A stretch of 64,000 nt of DNA from Serratia sp. H1w (GCF_000633355.1 NZ_AYMQ01000054.1:124001-188000); one strand, 5' to 3'. Shown: positions 17,736 to 27,518, counted from the first letter of the stretch. Translations and numbers: made by a program. Notes: generated by a model from the letters alone, not told the origin.

Positions 17736-19042
17736 TGGCGAAATTGATGACGTGGATGAACAACGAGCTTGTCGGTGAGTTAACGAAGCAGGCAACCGGT
17801 GCGCATACATTCAAATATGATGATAGCTGGATACGCAATGTGCGTACCAGACCGCTTTCATTATCGTTGCCCTTACAGTATGGAAGCATCACTTCTGATG
17901 CAGTGATTAACTACTTTGATAACCTGCTGCCGGACAACCCGAAGGTGAGGGATCAAATTGTTAAACGGTATCACGCCAAATCGAAACAACCTTTTGATCT
18001 GCTGGCCGAGATAGGAAGAGATAGTGTGGGAGCGGTGACGTTGCTTCCTCCGGGAGAGAGGGCGACTAGTCAGCAATTAACTTGGCAGCCATTAGATGCA
18101 AAACGGCTCGAAGTGCTACTTACGGCATACCAATCAGATATTCCGCTTGGCATGATTAATGAAGAAGACGATTTCAGAATATCGGTTGCTGGTGCCCAGC
18201 AAAAAACGGCACTGCTGAAGATCGATGAAGATTGGTGTATCCCGAGCGGAATGACCCCAACCAGCCATATAATTAAACTGCCGATAGGCGAAATAAAGCA
18301 GCCTAATGCTACGCTGGATCTGCGAGAGAGTGCTGATAATGAGTATTTATGTTTGGCTTTAGCGCGTGAATTTGGATTTAACGTTCCTGATGCAGAAATC
18401 ATCAGAACTCAGACCATCAGGGCCCTGGCCGTTGAACGCTTTGATCGTCGTTGGGCCAAGAGCAGATCTGTATTGCTGCGATTGCCGCAAGAAGATCTCT
18501 GTCAAGTTTTTGGACTTCCTTCATCATTGAAGTATGAATCAGACGGAGGCCCAGGGATCGCCAAGATTATGGCTTTTTTGCTCGGTTCCAGCGTTGCGTT
18601 AAAAGATCGATATGACTTTATGAAGTTCCAGGTTTTTCAATGGTTGCTTGGTGCAACGGATGGTCATGCGAAAAACTTCTCCATTTTTATCCAGGCAGGC
18701 GGAAGTTATAGATTAACTCCCTTCTACGATATTATTTCAGCCTTTCCCGTGCTTGGTGGACAAGGTTTACATATGAGAGACCTTAAGTTGGCTATGAGTC
18801 TGAAGGCCAGCAAAGGAAGGAAAAACGAGATTGGAACTCTCTATCCTCGACACTTTTTGGCGACGGCAAAAGAGGTGAATTTTCCTGCAGCACAAATGGT
18901 GGAGATCCTGCATTATTTCGCGGAGAACGTTCCGAGAGCCATTGAAGTGGTAGCGAAAACCTTGCCTGATGATTTTTCAGCTCATGTTTATCGTTCAATC
19001 GTATCAAATATGCAGAAACTCCATCGCAGGTTACCAGAGTAA
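17735..19042 (+). CDS. hipA: HipA serine/threonine-protein kinase toxin
   Basis: Toxin of hipBA: a kinase that phosphorylates glutamyl-tRNA synthetase, blocks charging and triggers ppGpp-dependent persistence. The 435-residue sequence aligns with E. coli HipA essentially end to end. Ser150, the autophosphorylation site, lies in RISVAGAQQKT. Asp309 is the catalytic base in GATDGHAKNF and Asp332 the metal ligand in FYDIISAF. Gly22 and Asp291, the positions changed in the high-persistence hipA7 allele, are wild type. The gene is visibly more A+T-rich than flanking ygiQ and emtA, consistent with a separate insertion here. It converges on emtA with 14 bases between. Confidence 0.96.
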   Translation: MAKLMTWMNNELVGELTKQATGAHTFKYDDSWIRNVRTRPLSLSLPLQYGSITSDAVINYFDNLLPDNPKVRDQIVKRYHAKSKQPFDLLAEIGRDSVGAVTLLPPGERATSQQLTWQPLDAKRLEVLLTAYQSDIPLGMINEEDDFRISVAGAQQKTALLKIDEDWCIPSGMTPTSHIIKLPIGEIKQPNATLDLRESADNEYLCLALAREFGFNVPDAEIIRTQTIRALAVERFDRRWAKSRSVLLRLPQEDLCQVFGLPSSLKYESDGGPGIAKIMAFLLGSSVALKDRYDFMKFQVFQWLLGATDGHAKNFSIFIQAGGSYRLTPFYDIISAFPVLGGQGLHMRDLKLAMSLKASKGRKNEIGTLYPRHFLATAKEVNFPAAQMVEILHYFAENVPRAIEVVAKTLPDDFSAHVYRSIVSNMQKLHRRLPE

Positions 19043-19056
19043 CCTGATTATTCAGA

Positions 19057-19662
19057 CTACAAACTGTTATACGCCGCCTCGACCTTCAGCATATAGCGTG
19101 GTGCCTGCGGTGAAGGATGGTACTGACGCACATGCCAGTGAAAGGCTTCCGGTGACAGGCTGTTGATCATGCTGATGGCTTTCTTACGATCGCTGGAGAA
19201 AGTGCGTAGCAAGGCACCTGCGCCGTTGGCATAGGCCACTTCGGTGGCATAGCGGCGGGTAACCGGATCGTCAATCCACTTCAACTGCTGCTGTTGCAGC
19301 GCCCCGATATAAGCCGCCCCTAGGTCGATATTGGTTTCTGGATCCAACAGATCGTCATCATCAGGGCAACCGCGCTTACCTTTAAACCGATAGGCATCGC
19401 AACCGGCGGTATTGGCCTTGAGCTGCATCAGGCCGATCGCGTTGGAAGGGCTGACGGCCTTGGGGTTGAAGCCGGATTCAACCTGAATAATGGCGGCGAT
19501 CAGCTTCTGATCGACGTTGTACTCGTCGGCTGCGTCTTCGATTTCATCGTCATAGGCGTGAGGATCGTGGCTGGTCCGCTGGTGTTTGCTGGAACAGCCC
19601 GCCAGCACCAACAGCATTAACACCACGGCAAGGCGCGGCAAAGATGAGAAAGAGAAGGTCAT
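19057..19662 (-). CDS. emtA: Membrane-bound lytic endotransglycosylase EmtA (MltE)
   Basis: Outer-membrane lipoprotein that cleaves peptidoglycan internally to make 1,6-anhydromuropeptides. The signal peptide ends in the lipobox LVLAGC (lipidated Cys23). The catalytic Glu62 lies in IIQVESGFNP, followed by the SLT motifs NAIGLMQLKANTAG and VAYANGAGALLRTFSS, and PQAPRYMLKVE at the end as in E. coli EmtA. I place the start at the ATG 19662 (GGAG upstream), which gives a normal lipoprotein signal, rather than 42 bases further up. It carries an acidic insert (DDEIEDAADEYN and PDDDDLLDPE). Confidence 0.93.
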   Translation of the reverse strand: MTFSFSSLPRLAVVLMLLVLAGCSSKHQRTSHDPHAYDDEIEDAADEYNVDQKLIAAIIQVESGFNPKAVSPSNAIGLMQLKANTAGCDAYRFKGKRGCPDDDDLLDPETNIDLGAAYIGALQQQQLKWIDDPVTRRYATEVAYANGAGALLRTFSSDRKKAISMINSLSPEAFHWHVRQYHPSPQAPRYMLKVEAAYNSL

Positions 19663-19780
19663 GGAACTCCATACAGCTGTGGTCGGATCGCTGTGGCATA
19701 TCATAGCGTTAGCGCCCGATAAGTGCTTGGGTAAAAAACCACATTAATTGCGCTGGCTGCTGCGCCCGATGTACGATTTA

Positions 19781-20986
19781 TCACCATGCCATTTCCGCCA
19801 GTGCCTGTTCGGCATACAGATAGCCAATCCCTACCACCTGCTGCTGCCGCGTCAGATGGCCAAAACCGATCGACGTCGCGTTGGCCTGGGTTTGATCGTG
19901 GCGGTCGAACGGGCTGAAACCGGTCTGGCCGATAATGGTTTGCAGCCAGCCCTCGCCAAATCCGCAGCTGCGGCCATAAAGGTAGATACGGTTGATATTC
20001 AGGATATTCAGAAAATTATACAGGCTCAGGCCAATCGCCTGTGCCGCCCGTTGCACCAACACCTGCAAGGCCGCATCTCCCTGGTGATAACGAGCGATCA
20101 GCTCGGCGGTGCTGGGGGTTTTCAAACGTTCGCCCTCTGGCAACAAAGGGAGCGTTGCCTTGAGTTGAATACGCGCTTTTTTCTTTAAAGCGGACAGCGA
20201 GGCGACGGTCTCCAGGCAACCGTAGCGGCCACAGGAGCAGATGCCACCGTCCGGATCGACAATGGTATGGCCAATCTGCCCGCTGCCAAACAGGCTGCCA
20301 CGGTAGATTTGCTGATTGATGACAAACGAAGAGCCAATGCCATAATCCACGTTAATCACGCAGAAATCCTGCACGTTAGCCGCATTTTGCCACTTTTCGG
20401 CCAGTGCCAGCATCACACAGTCGTTATCTAGCAGCACCTCGGTTTTTAGCCGCTCTTCCAGCAGGTATTTGATCTCGACCGGGCCTTCCCAAGGCGCCTG
20501 TGGCATCCGCTGCGAAACGCCGGTCAACGGGTTCACCTGGCCGTGGATCGACAGGGCAATTTTCAGCTCGCAGCCTTGCTGTTGGCGGTGCAGATGATAT
20601 ATCTGCACGATCTCTTGCAGCAGCGCCTGTGGGGTGGTGGCGATAATGGCGAGCTGATTGAACGGGCCGCAGGGGGTGATCATGCTGTCGACCACGATGC
20701 TTTCTATCAGGTAGGGGGAAACGTTCAGGCATAAAATGCGCTGGCCGGAGGCGGCAATGCGATAGCTGCCCCCGCCCAGTCCGCGTCGATGCAGGTTTTG
20801 CGCGTCATGCTCTACCCGTTTTTCTGCCAGCAATTCATCAAGGATCTTACCCACCGCCGGAATGGACAGTTGGCAAAGCTGGGCCAGCGTCGATTTGCTG
20901 GCGATCTTCTCCCGGTACAGCAGGGCGCACAACACGCGTTTATTGAAGTTACGTACCCGCTGATTATTCAGACCCTGTAGTCTCAT
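19781..20986 (-). CDS. yphH: ROK-family transcriptional regulator YphH
   Basis: NagC/Mlc-type repressor, 401 aa. A winged helix-turn-helix fills about residues 10-75 (REKIASKSTLAQLCQLSIPAVGKILDELLAEKRV). The ROK sugar-kinase-like domain carries the zinc motif GHTIVDPDGGICSCGRYGCLE near residue 245. It is divergent from yphG across 108 bases, the same partner as in E. coli, where neither has an assigned ligand. The likely role is repression of the yphG-transporter-epimerase operon until a sugar or sugar phosphate is bound. Confidence 0.85.
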   Translation of the reverse strand: MRLQGLNNQRVRNFNKRVLCALLYREKIASKSTLAQLCQLSIPAVGKILDELLAEKRVEHDAQNLHRRGLGGGSYRIAASGQRILCLNVSPYLIESIVVDSMITPCGPFNQLAIIATTPQALLQEIVQIYHLHRQQQGCELKIALSIHGQVNPLTGVSQRMPQAPWEGPVEIKYLLEERLKTEVLLDNDCVMLALAEKWQNAANVQDFCVINVDYGIGSSFVINQQIYRGSLFGSGQIGHTIVDPDGGICSCGRYGCLETVASLSALKKKARIQLKATLPLLPEGERLKTPSTAELIARYHQGDAALQVLVQRAAQAIGLSLYNFLNILNINRIYLYGRSCGFGEGWLQTIIGQTGFSPFDRHDQTQANATSIGFGHLTRQQQVVGIGYLYAEQALAEMAW

Positions 20987-21094
20987 CCACTAAACTCCGT
21001 TTACTGTATTGCGTGAGCGGTGCGCGTAATGTAACCGATTCTGTCAATTAGACTGCCCTAAAATGCCACGTTCAGTATTTATAGCGAGGAAAGC

Positions 21095-24000
21095 ATGCAC
21101 GGACCAGTCAAAGTTTGGCAAGAGCAGATCGAATTACCTACCTACGCCACCGGCGAGCAGGATCCCCACCCGATGTTCCTGGAAAACCGGGTCTATCAGG
21201 GATCTTCCGGTGCGGTTTATCCCTACGGTGTGATCGATACGCTGAGCGGAAAGCAGGCAGCAAAACGTTATCAGGCCATCTGGCTGGAGAATGACTATCT
21301 ACGGGTGATGCTGTTACCGGAATTGGGAGGGCGTATCCACCGTGCCTATGACAAAGTGCAGCAGCGCGATTTTGTTTATTACAACGAGGTAGTGAAACCT
21401 GCGCTGGTCGGGCTGTTGGGGCCTTGGATCTCTGGCGGCATCGAATTCAACTGGCCGCAGCACCATCGCCCAACCACTTATATGCCGGTAGATCATCGTA
21501 TCCAGCAGCATGAAAACGGCGCGCAAACAGTGTGGATGGGGGAAGTGGAACCGATGCGTGGCCTACAGGTCATGGCAGGCTTTACCCTGTATCCGGATCG
21601 GGCGTTGATCGAAATCAGCGCCAAGATCTTTAACGCCAACCCTACGCCACGCCATTTCCTGTGGTGGGCCAACCCGGCAGTGAAAGGCGGTGACGATCAC
21701 CAGAGCGTATTCCCGCCAGATGTCACCGCGGTATTCGATCACGGTAAACGTGACGTCTCTTCCTTCCCAATAGCGACCGGGACTTACTACAAAGTCGATT
21801 ATTCGGCGGGCGTGGATATTTCCCGCTACAAGAATATCCCGGTGCCAACCTCCTATATGGCCCATAAGTCGGACTACGACTTCGTTGGTGCTTATAGCCA
21901 TGACGAGCAGGGGGGCTTGCTACACGTTGCCGATCACCATGTTTCGCCGGGTAAAAAACAGTGGAGCTGGGGCCATAGCGAGTTTGGTCAGGCCTGGGAT
22001 CGCAGCCTGACCGACAGCAACGGCCCGTATATCGAACTGATGACCGGGGTGTTCACCGATAACCAGCCGGACTTTACCTGGCTGGATGGTTATGAAGAGA
22101 AGTGCTTCGTGCAGAACTTCCTGCCTTACAGCCAACTGGGGATGGTACAGAACGCCAATACCCAGGCAGCGCTGAAGCTGGAAGCTGAAGAACGACAGTT
22201 GATGTGGGGGATCTATGCGGTTGCGCCGTTGGATCGCCATCGGTTGGTGATCCGTTCGGATCGCGATCGGCAGATCCTGCTCGACCGCAACATCGATCTT
22301 GCGCCAGGGACGGCCTTGCTGGAACAACTGACCGGGGATTTCCAAGGCCGGTTGACCATCGAGCTGCTGAATGAGCAGGGTCACTGCGTGCTCAGCTATA
22401 GCCAGCACCAGCCCGATCCCAACGAGATCTTGCCGGTGCCTGCCAAAGCGCCGCTGCCGGCAGAGCAAATCACCAGCGCGGACGAGGCTTGGTTTATTGG
22501 CCAGCATCTGGAGCAATACAACCACGCCAGCCGCTCGGCCTTCGCTTATTATCAACGCGGTCTGGAACTGGATGCCCAGGACTATCGCTGCAATCTGGCG
22601 TTGGCGACGCTGGAGTACAATCGTGCCAACTTCTCAACGGCCATCGCCTATGCCGATAGCGCATTGGCCCGCGCCCACCACCTCAACCGCAATCCGCAAT
22701 GTGGGCTTGCCAGCCTGATGCGTGGCTGTGCGCTGGAACAGCTTGGGGATGATACCGCTGCCTTTGAGGATTTCTTCCGTGCGACCTGGAGCGGCAATGG
22801 TAAACCGGGGGGCTTCTATGGCTTGGCCCGTATCAAGATGCGTCAGGGTGAGTATGCCCAGGCTCTGGCCTTCTGCGAAAGCAGTCTTAAAAACCATGCC
22901 AGCCATTATCCGCTGATTGCCATGAAGGCGAGGTTGTTACAGCTGACCGGGGATGGGGAGCAGAGCCTGGCTTACCTTGATCGGCAGATCGCCGCATTGC
23001 CGCTGCACTATGCCCTGTACTACCTGCGTTATGCCCAGACCCGCAGCGCTGGCGATTTGCAGGTGCTGCGTGAAGTGACCGGCTGCCGTGGGATTAACGC
23101 GCTCAATATCGCCAATCTACTGTGTGAATGGGGGCAACAGCAGCAGGCTATCGAGGTGTTGACGCTGTTAGACAGCCAGGAAACGCTGCCGCTGTATCTG
23201 TTGGCCAGCCTGCGTAAGCCGGAACTGAGTTCCGAGGAGTATCAGCGGCTTCTGGCCCGGGCCCAGGCAGGCTTTGCTCAACAGGTCCGTTTCCCGAACA
23301 GCCTGGCGGAAGTCCGCATGTTGGCGCAACTGCCGGAATGCGGCTTCGCCCAGTATCTGTTGGGATGCTTCCACTACAGCAAGCGCAACTATCAGCAGGC
23401 CGTCGCGCTGTGGCAGGGCTGCGTGGAGCAACAGCCGGAGTTTGCCGATGCCTGGCGTAACCTGGGGATCGACGCCTTCAACAAACATCAGCAGGGTGAG
23501 AAGGCGCTGGAGTATTTGCAGCGGGCCGTCAATCTGGCACCGCAGGATGCGCGTCTGCTGTTCGAACTGGATCACTTGAGCAAGTTGCTCGGCACCGCAC
23601 CGCAGCAGCGTCTGGAGCGTCTGATGCAGTCGCTGCCGGTGGTTGCCAAGCGCGACGATCTCACGGCGGAATTACTCAGCCTGTACAACCAGTGCGGCGA
23701 GTTGGCGGCGGCGCAGGCCATCCTGCAACAACGTGAGTTCCATCCGTGGGAAGGGGGTGAGGGCAAGGTGACCGGCCAGTACCTGATCAACCTGCAACGT
23801 CAGGCATTGCACGCACTGCAACAAGGGCAACCGCAGCAGGCTACAAAGCTGTTGCACAGCGCTCTTCGCTATCCGCATAACCTGGCGGAAGGGCGGTTGG
23901 CAGGCCAGAGCGACAACGACATCTATTACTGGCTTGGTATTTGTGCCGCCCGGCTTGGGGAGCAGGCAGCGGCAGAACGCTACTGGCAGCAAGCCTGTGC

Positions 24001-24400
24001 GGGACACAGCGAAATGACCGAAAGCCGTTATTACAACGACCAACCGGTAGATTATCTGTTCTATCGCGGCATGGCATTGAAGCAGTTGGGGCAGCAGCCG
24101 GCGGCAATGGCGCTATTCACACAGATGGCAGAGTGGGCCGAGCAGCAACGCGGGCAGCAGGTGAATGCCGATTTCTTCGCCGTCTCTTTACCGGATCTGA
24201 TGGCGTTGAACGGCGATTTGCAACAGGCACACCGGCAGCACTGTTTGTTGGTGCAGGCTCTGGCTCAACTGGGCTCAGAACGCTTGCTGGATGCGCAGCA
24301 CACTCTGGCTGAGCTGTTGGCAGCCAATCCAAGTCACGATAAAGCGCGGCTATTCAGCCTGTTGGCAGAAACCCTGGTCCGAGGATCGCAGCATGAATAA
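21095..24400 (+). CDS. yphG: YphG-type protein: DUF5107 mutarotase-like domain plus TPR repeats
   Basis: Very large cytoplasmic protein (1101 aa) without a signal peptide. Residues about 20-330 form a DUF5107 domain of galactose-mutarotase-like beta-sandwich type (LLPELGGRIHRAYDK, SGGIEFNWPQHHRP, FLWWANPAV). The rest, from about residue 470, is a long series of TPR-like helical repeats (e.g. AYYQRGLELDAQDYRCNLALATLEYNRANFSTA, FADAWRNLGIDAFNKHQQGEKALEYLQRAVNL). E. coli YphG has the same architecture and length; its function is unknown. The start has GAGGAAAGC before it. It heads an operon with a sugar transporter and an epimerase and overlaps the transporter gene by eight bases. Confidence 0.88.
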   Translation: MHGPVKVWQEQIELPTYATGEQDPHPMFLENRVYQGSSGAVYPYGVIDTLSGKQAAKRYQAIWLENDYLRVMLLPELGGRIHRAYDKVQQRDFVYYNEVVKPALVGLLGPWISGGIEFNWPQHHRPTTYMPVDHRIQQHENGAQTVWMGEVEPMRGLQVMAGFTLYPDRALIEISAKIFNANPTPRHFLWWANPAVKGGDDHQSVFPPDVTAVFDHGKRDVSSFPIATGTYYKVDYSAGVDISRYKNIPVPTSYMAHKSDYDFVGAYSHDEQGGLLHVADHHVSPGKKQWSWGHSEFGQAWDRSLTDSNGPYIELMTGVFTDNQPDFTWLDGYEEKCFVQNFLPYSQLGMVQNANTQAALKLEAEERQLMWGIYAVAPLDRHRLVIRSDRDRQILLDRNIDLAPGTALLEQLTGDFQGRLTIELLNEQGHCVLSYSQHQPDPNEILPVPAKAPLPAEQITSADEAWFIGQHLEQYNHASRSAFAYYQRGLELDAQDYRCNLALATLEYNRANFSTAIAYADSALARAHHLNRNPQCGLASLMRGCALEQLGDDTAAFEDFFRATWSGNGKPGGFYGLARIKMRQGEYAQALAFCESSLKNHASHYPLIAMKARLLQLTGDGEQSLAYLDRQIAALPLHYALYYLRYAQTRSAGDLQVLREVTGCRGINALNIANLLCEWGQQQQAIEVLTLLDSQETLPLYLLASLRKPELSSEEYQRLLARAQAGFAQQVRFPNSLAEVRMLAQLPECGFAQYLLGCFHYSKRNYQQAVALWQGCVEQQPEFADAWRNLGIDAFNKHQQGEKALEYLQRAVNLAPQDARLLFELDHLSKLLGTAPQQRLERLMQSLPVVAKRDDLTAELLSLYNQCGELAAAQAILQQREFHPWEGGEGKVTGQYLINLQRQALHALQQGQPQQATKLLHSALRYPHNLAEGRLAGQSDNDIYYWLGICAARLGEQAAAERYWQQACAGHSEMTESRYYNDQPVDYLFYRGMALKQLGQQPAAMALFTQMAEWAEQQRGQQVNADFFAVSLPDLMALNGDLQQAHRQHCLLVQALAQLGSERLLDAQHTLAELLAANPSHDKARLFSLLAETLVRGSQHE

Positions 24401-25817
24401 TCAACTTAATATGGGGTATATCTGGACGATTTGCCTGGTCGCGGCCTGCGGTGGCCTGCTGTTCGGCTATGACTGGGTGGTGATCGGCGGTGCCAAGCCG
24501 TTTTATGAGGCCTATTTTGGTATTACCGATCCGGCCCAGTCTGGTTGGGCAATGAGCTCTGCGTTGGTCGGCTGTATTTTCGGGGCGCTGGTCTCAGGCC
24601 TGCTGTCCGATCGTTATGGCCGTAAGCGTCCTTTAGCGATTGCCGCCCTGACCTTTGTGATTTCCGCCTGGGGCACGGCGATGGCCACCAGCTTTGAGGC
24701 TTTTATTATTTACCGCATCGTGGGCGGAGTAGGCATCGGTCTGGCTTCTGCTCTTGCGCCGGTCTATATCGCGGAGGTCAGCCCTGCGGCCCAGCGTGGG
24801 CGCTTTGTCGCCGTTAACCAACTGACCATCGTTATTGGCGTACTGGCCGCACAGCTGATTAACCTGATGATCGCCGAACCGGTCGCCGCCAATGCCAGTA
24901 CCGCAGATCTGTTAGCCAGCTGGAATGGCCAGATGGGGTGGCGTTACATGTTCGGTGCCGGATTGGTACCGGCAGTAGTTTTCCTGTTGCTGATGGTGAT
25001 CGTGCCGGAGTCTCCGCGTTGGCTGGCCAAAATGGGGTACCACGAAAGAGCACTCGCGGTGCTACAGCGTATTGGCAATGCTCACTACGCGCAGCAAACG
25101 CTGGCCGAGATCCGCCTGACGCTGAACAACGATGGTAAAAAAGTGCCGCTCAGTGCGTTGCTACGCAGTGATGTGCGTCCGGTGTTGGTGATCGGCATTG
25201 TCCTGGCCGTGTTCCAGCAGTGGTGCGGGATCAACGTGATCTTCAACTATGCGCAGGAGATTTTCGCCTCTGCCGGATTTGATATCAACGATACGCTGAA
25301 GTCGATCGTGGCGACCGGGTTGATCAATCTGGTGTTTACCCTGCTGGCCTTGCCGCTGGTCGATAGGATCGGCCGCCGTCGCCTGATGCTGATTGGCTCC
25401 GCCGGGCTGACCATCATCTATGTGTTAATGGCGGCGGCCTACGCTTATGGCCTGTTGGGGCTGCCGGTTCTGCTGCTGGTGTTGGTTGCCATTGCGATCT
25501 ACGCACTGACCTTGGCTCCGGTGACCTGGGTACTGCTGTCCGAGATTTTCCCCAATCGGATCCGTGGCTCCGCCATGGCTGTGGGCACCTTTGCCCTGTG
25601 GATCGCCTGCTTCGTGTTGACCTACACGTTCCCGTTACTGAACGCGGCTCTGGGGGCGGCGGGGAGCTTCCTGCTGTATGGCGTGATCTGTCTGGCAGGA
25701 TTGGTATTTATTCATGCCAAGGTGCCGGAAACCAAAGGGATCACCCTGGAAGCGCTGGAGGAAAAGTTTCGCGGCAAATCCAGCGGCGCGGAGGGCGCTG
25801 TGCGCCAGGCTGAATGA
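24393..25817 (+). CDS. Sugar-porter family MFS transporter
   Basis: Inner-membrane proton-linked sugar transporter of the MFS sugar porter family, about twelve helices over 474 residues. Hallmarks are GGLLFGYDWVVIGGA in helix 1, DRYGRKRPL after helix 2, PESPRWLAKMG before the central loop, FQQWCGINVIFNYA in helix 7, DRIGRRRL and the C-terminal PETKG. The closest well-known relatives are XylE/GalP-type carriers; the sugar is not identifiable. An upstream in-frame start inside yphG exists, but ATG 24393 gives the normal N-terminus and overlaps the yphG stop, suggesting coupling. Confidence 0.9.
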   Translation: MNNQLNMGYIWTICLVAACGGLLFGYDWVVIGGAKPFYEAYFGITDPAQSGWAMSSALVGCIFGALVSGLLSDRYGRKRPLAIAALTFVISAWGTAMATSFEAFIIYRIVGGVGIGLASALAPVYIAEVSPAAQRGRFVAVNQLTIVIGVLAAQLINLMIAEPVAANASTADLLASWNGQMGWRYMFGAGLVPAVVFLLLMVIVPESPRWLAKMGYHERALAVLQRIGNAHYAQQTLAEIRLTLNNDGKKVPLSALLRSDVRPVLVIGIVLAVFQQWCGINVIFNYAQEIFASAGFDINDTLKSIVATGLINLVFTLLALPLVDRIGRRRLMLIGSAGLTIIYVLMAAAYAYGLLGLPVLLLVLVAIAIYALTLAPVTWVLLSEIFPNRIRGSAMAVGTFALWIACFVLTYTFPLLNAALGAAGSFLLYGVICLAGLVFIHAKVPETKGITLEALEEKFRGKSSGAEGAVRQAE

Positions 25818-26659
25818 TTGAACTGGCTAATGAAACGCTGTCCCTGCAAGTGAGGTTGCAAGGGGCAGCCATCCTGAAATTGACCGATCGGCGCAGCGGT
25901 AGCGAAATACTGCGCCCCACACCTGCGGCAGCAACCGCCAGCGGCGACTGTGCCCTGTTCCCGATGTTACCTTTGGCGAACCGGGTGTCGGGCAACGCGT
26001 TTCACTGGCAGGGAAGAGTCTGCCAGTTACCCGCCAGCCCGGTGGATGAACGGTTCTTCTTACATGGCGATGGTTGGCTGCTGCCCTGGCGGCAGTTGGA
26101 GAAAACGGCGAATTACGTCACTTTGGTCTTGGAGTCACGGGTTGAGGCGTTGTATCACTATAGGGCGCTGTTGACTTACGGGCTGTGGGATAATGTGTTT
26201 TCCGCCACCTTGCAAGTGACGCATCTGGCAGAAATACCGTTTCCGTATGGCCTGGGTTTTCATCCCTTTTTCGCCCGGCAGCCGGACACCCGGATACAGT
26301 TTGATTGCGAAGGGTATTGGCCGGAATGCCAGCATCATCTGCCGGGGAGATGGCAATCTTCATTGCCTGCCGAACTGGACTTTCAGATCGCACAAACGCC
26401 GCAGGGCTGGATAAATAATGCGTTCAGCGGCTGGAGTGGGCAGGCACAGCTATCGACGCCCTCAACCGGGCAGCGCATCACTTTGCTGAGCCAGACTCCC
26501 TATTTGATGGTCTATCAGCCCGCAAGCCAGGCCGACTTTATCTGCCTGGAACCGCAGACGCATCCGGTAGATGCCCATAACCATCCGCAGTTACCGGGGT
26601 TGCGCGTGCTTGGGGCGGGGGAAAGCGTGACGTTGGCAATGCGTATCCTGTGCCACTGA
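25814..26659 (+). CDS. Aldose 1-epimerase family protein
   Basis: Galactose-mutarotase-like enzyme (281 aa) that would interconvert the alpha and beta anomers of an aldose. It has PMLPLANRVSGNAFHWQG near residue 50, FFLHGDGWLLPW around residue 76 with the conserved histidine, FPYGLGFHPFF near 140 with a second histidine, and a late YLMVYQP strand with CLEPQTHPVDAHN. It overlaps the transporter gene by four bases (ATGA), so the three genes form one operon. It belongs to the YphB-like/GalM group; E. coli yphB, also an epimerase, lies in the same yph region. Confidence 0.85.
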   Translation: MIELANETLSLQVRLQGAAILKLTDRRSGSEILRPTPAAATASGDCALFPMLPLANRVSGNAFHWQGRVCQLPASPVDERFFLHGDGWLLPWRQLEKTANYVTLVLESRVEALYHYRALLTYGLWDNVFSATLQVTHLAEIPFPYGLGFHPFFARQPDTRIQFDCEGYWPECQHHLPGRWQSSLPAELDFQIAQTPQGWINNAFSGWSGQAQLSTPSTGQRITLLSQTPYLMVYQPASQADFICLEPQTHPVDAHNHPQLPGLRVLGAGESVTLAMRILCH

Positions 26660-26675
26660 GTAACGAGTAAAGCAA

Positions 26676-26696
26676 CGGGGCCGCAATGCGGCCCCG
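26676..26696. terminator. GC-rich hairpin between the epimerase gene and dkgA
   Basis: The stem cggggccgc / gcggccccg with a 3-base loop sits between two converging stop codons. There is no T-tract, so its efficiency is uncertain. Confidence 0.55.
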
Positions 26697-26702
26697 CCAA
26701 GC

Positions 26703-27518
26703 TTACAGCGAATCCGGATCCGGCCCCAGGCGGTTGCCGATATCCAGCCTGGTGATTTCGCTCAGTTCATCCTTATCCAGTTTGAAATCAAACACCTCAA
26801 AGTTTTCACGAATGCGTGCTGGCGTGACCGATTTCGGGATCACGATCAGGCCGCTGTCCAGATGCCAACGCACGACGATCTGTGCGGGCGTCTTGTTGTA
26901 CTTTTCTGCCAGCTTCTTGATCAACGGTTGATCGAAGACGCCTTCGCCCCCCTGGGCCAACGGGCTCCAGGATTCTGTGGCAATGTGGTGGGTGGCGTTC
27001 CAGGCACGCAGCTGGCGCTGTTGCAGCAGTGGATGCAGCTCGATCTGGTTGATCACCGGCGCGACGTTGGTTTCATCCAGCAGGCGTTGCAGGTGTGGCG
27101 TATGGAAATTGCAGACGCCAATGCTTTTCACCAGCCCTTGCTCACGTAACTTGATCAAACCGCGCCAGGCATCGACATATTGATCCTGTGCCGGTTTAGG
27201 CCAGTGGATCAGATAGAGATCGACGTAATCGAGTTGCAGCTTTTTCAGGCTGGTTTCCAGGGCTGCCTGCGGATCGCCCTGATCGTCGTTCCACAGCTTG
27301 GTGGTAATAAACAGCTCTTCACGCGGAATACTGGTGGCTTGCAGTGCTGCACCCACCCCTTCCTCGTTTTTGTAGATGGCAGCGGTATCGATGGAACGGT
27401 AACCCACTTCCAGCGCCTTGGTGACGGCCTGAGTGGTTTCTTCAATGCTGGCTTGCCATACGCCGAGACCCAACTGCGGCATCAGATTACCATCGTGGAG
27501 TTTGATGATGGGTTGCAT
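26703..27518 (-). CDS. dkgA: 2,5-diketo-D-gluconate reductase A / methylglyoxal reductase
   Basis: NADPH-dependent aldo-keto reductase (271 aa) that reduces 2,5-diketogluconate, methylglyoxal and other aldehydes. The AKR tetrad is visible: Asp and Tyr in RSIDTAAIYKNEEGVG, Lys in ITTKLW, His in LIHWPKP. The cofactor motif IPKSVTPARIRENF is near the C-terminus. AAGGAG lies seven bases before the ATG. In E. coli it is cotranscribed with yqhD under YqhC; here another dehydrogenase gene lies between the two on the same strand. Confidence 0.94.
   Translation of the reverse strand: MQPIIKLHDGNLMPQLGLGVWQASIEETTQAVTKALEVGYRSIDTAAIYKNEEGVGAALQATSIPREELFITTKLWNDDQGDPQAALETSLKKLQLDYVDLYLIHWPKPAQDQYVDAWRGLIKLREQGLVKSIGVCNFHTPHLQRLLDETNVAPVINQIELHPLLQQRQLRAWNATHHIATESWSPLAQGGEGVFDQPLIKKLAEKYNKTPAQIVVRWHLDSGLIVIPKSVTPARIRENFEVFDFKLDKDELSEITRLDIGNRLGPDPDSL

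Noticed and set aside
19748-20188. 146-codon plus-strand frame antisense to yphH
   Set aside because: Mirrors the ROK gene; no ribosome site or family match.
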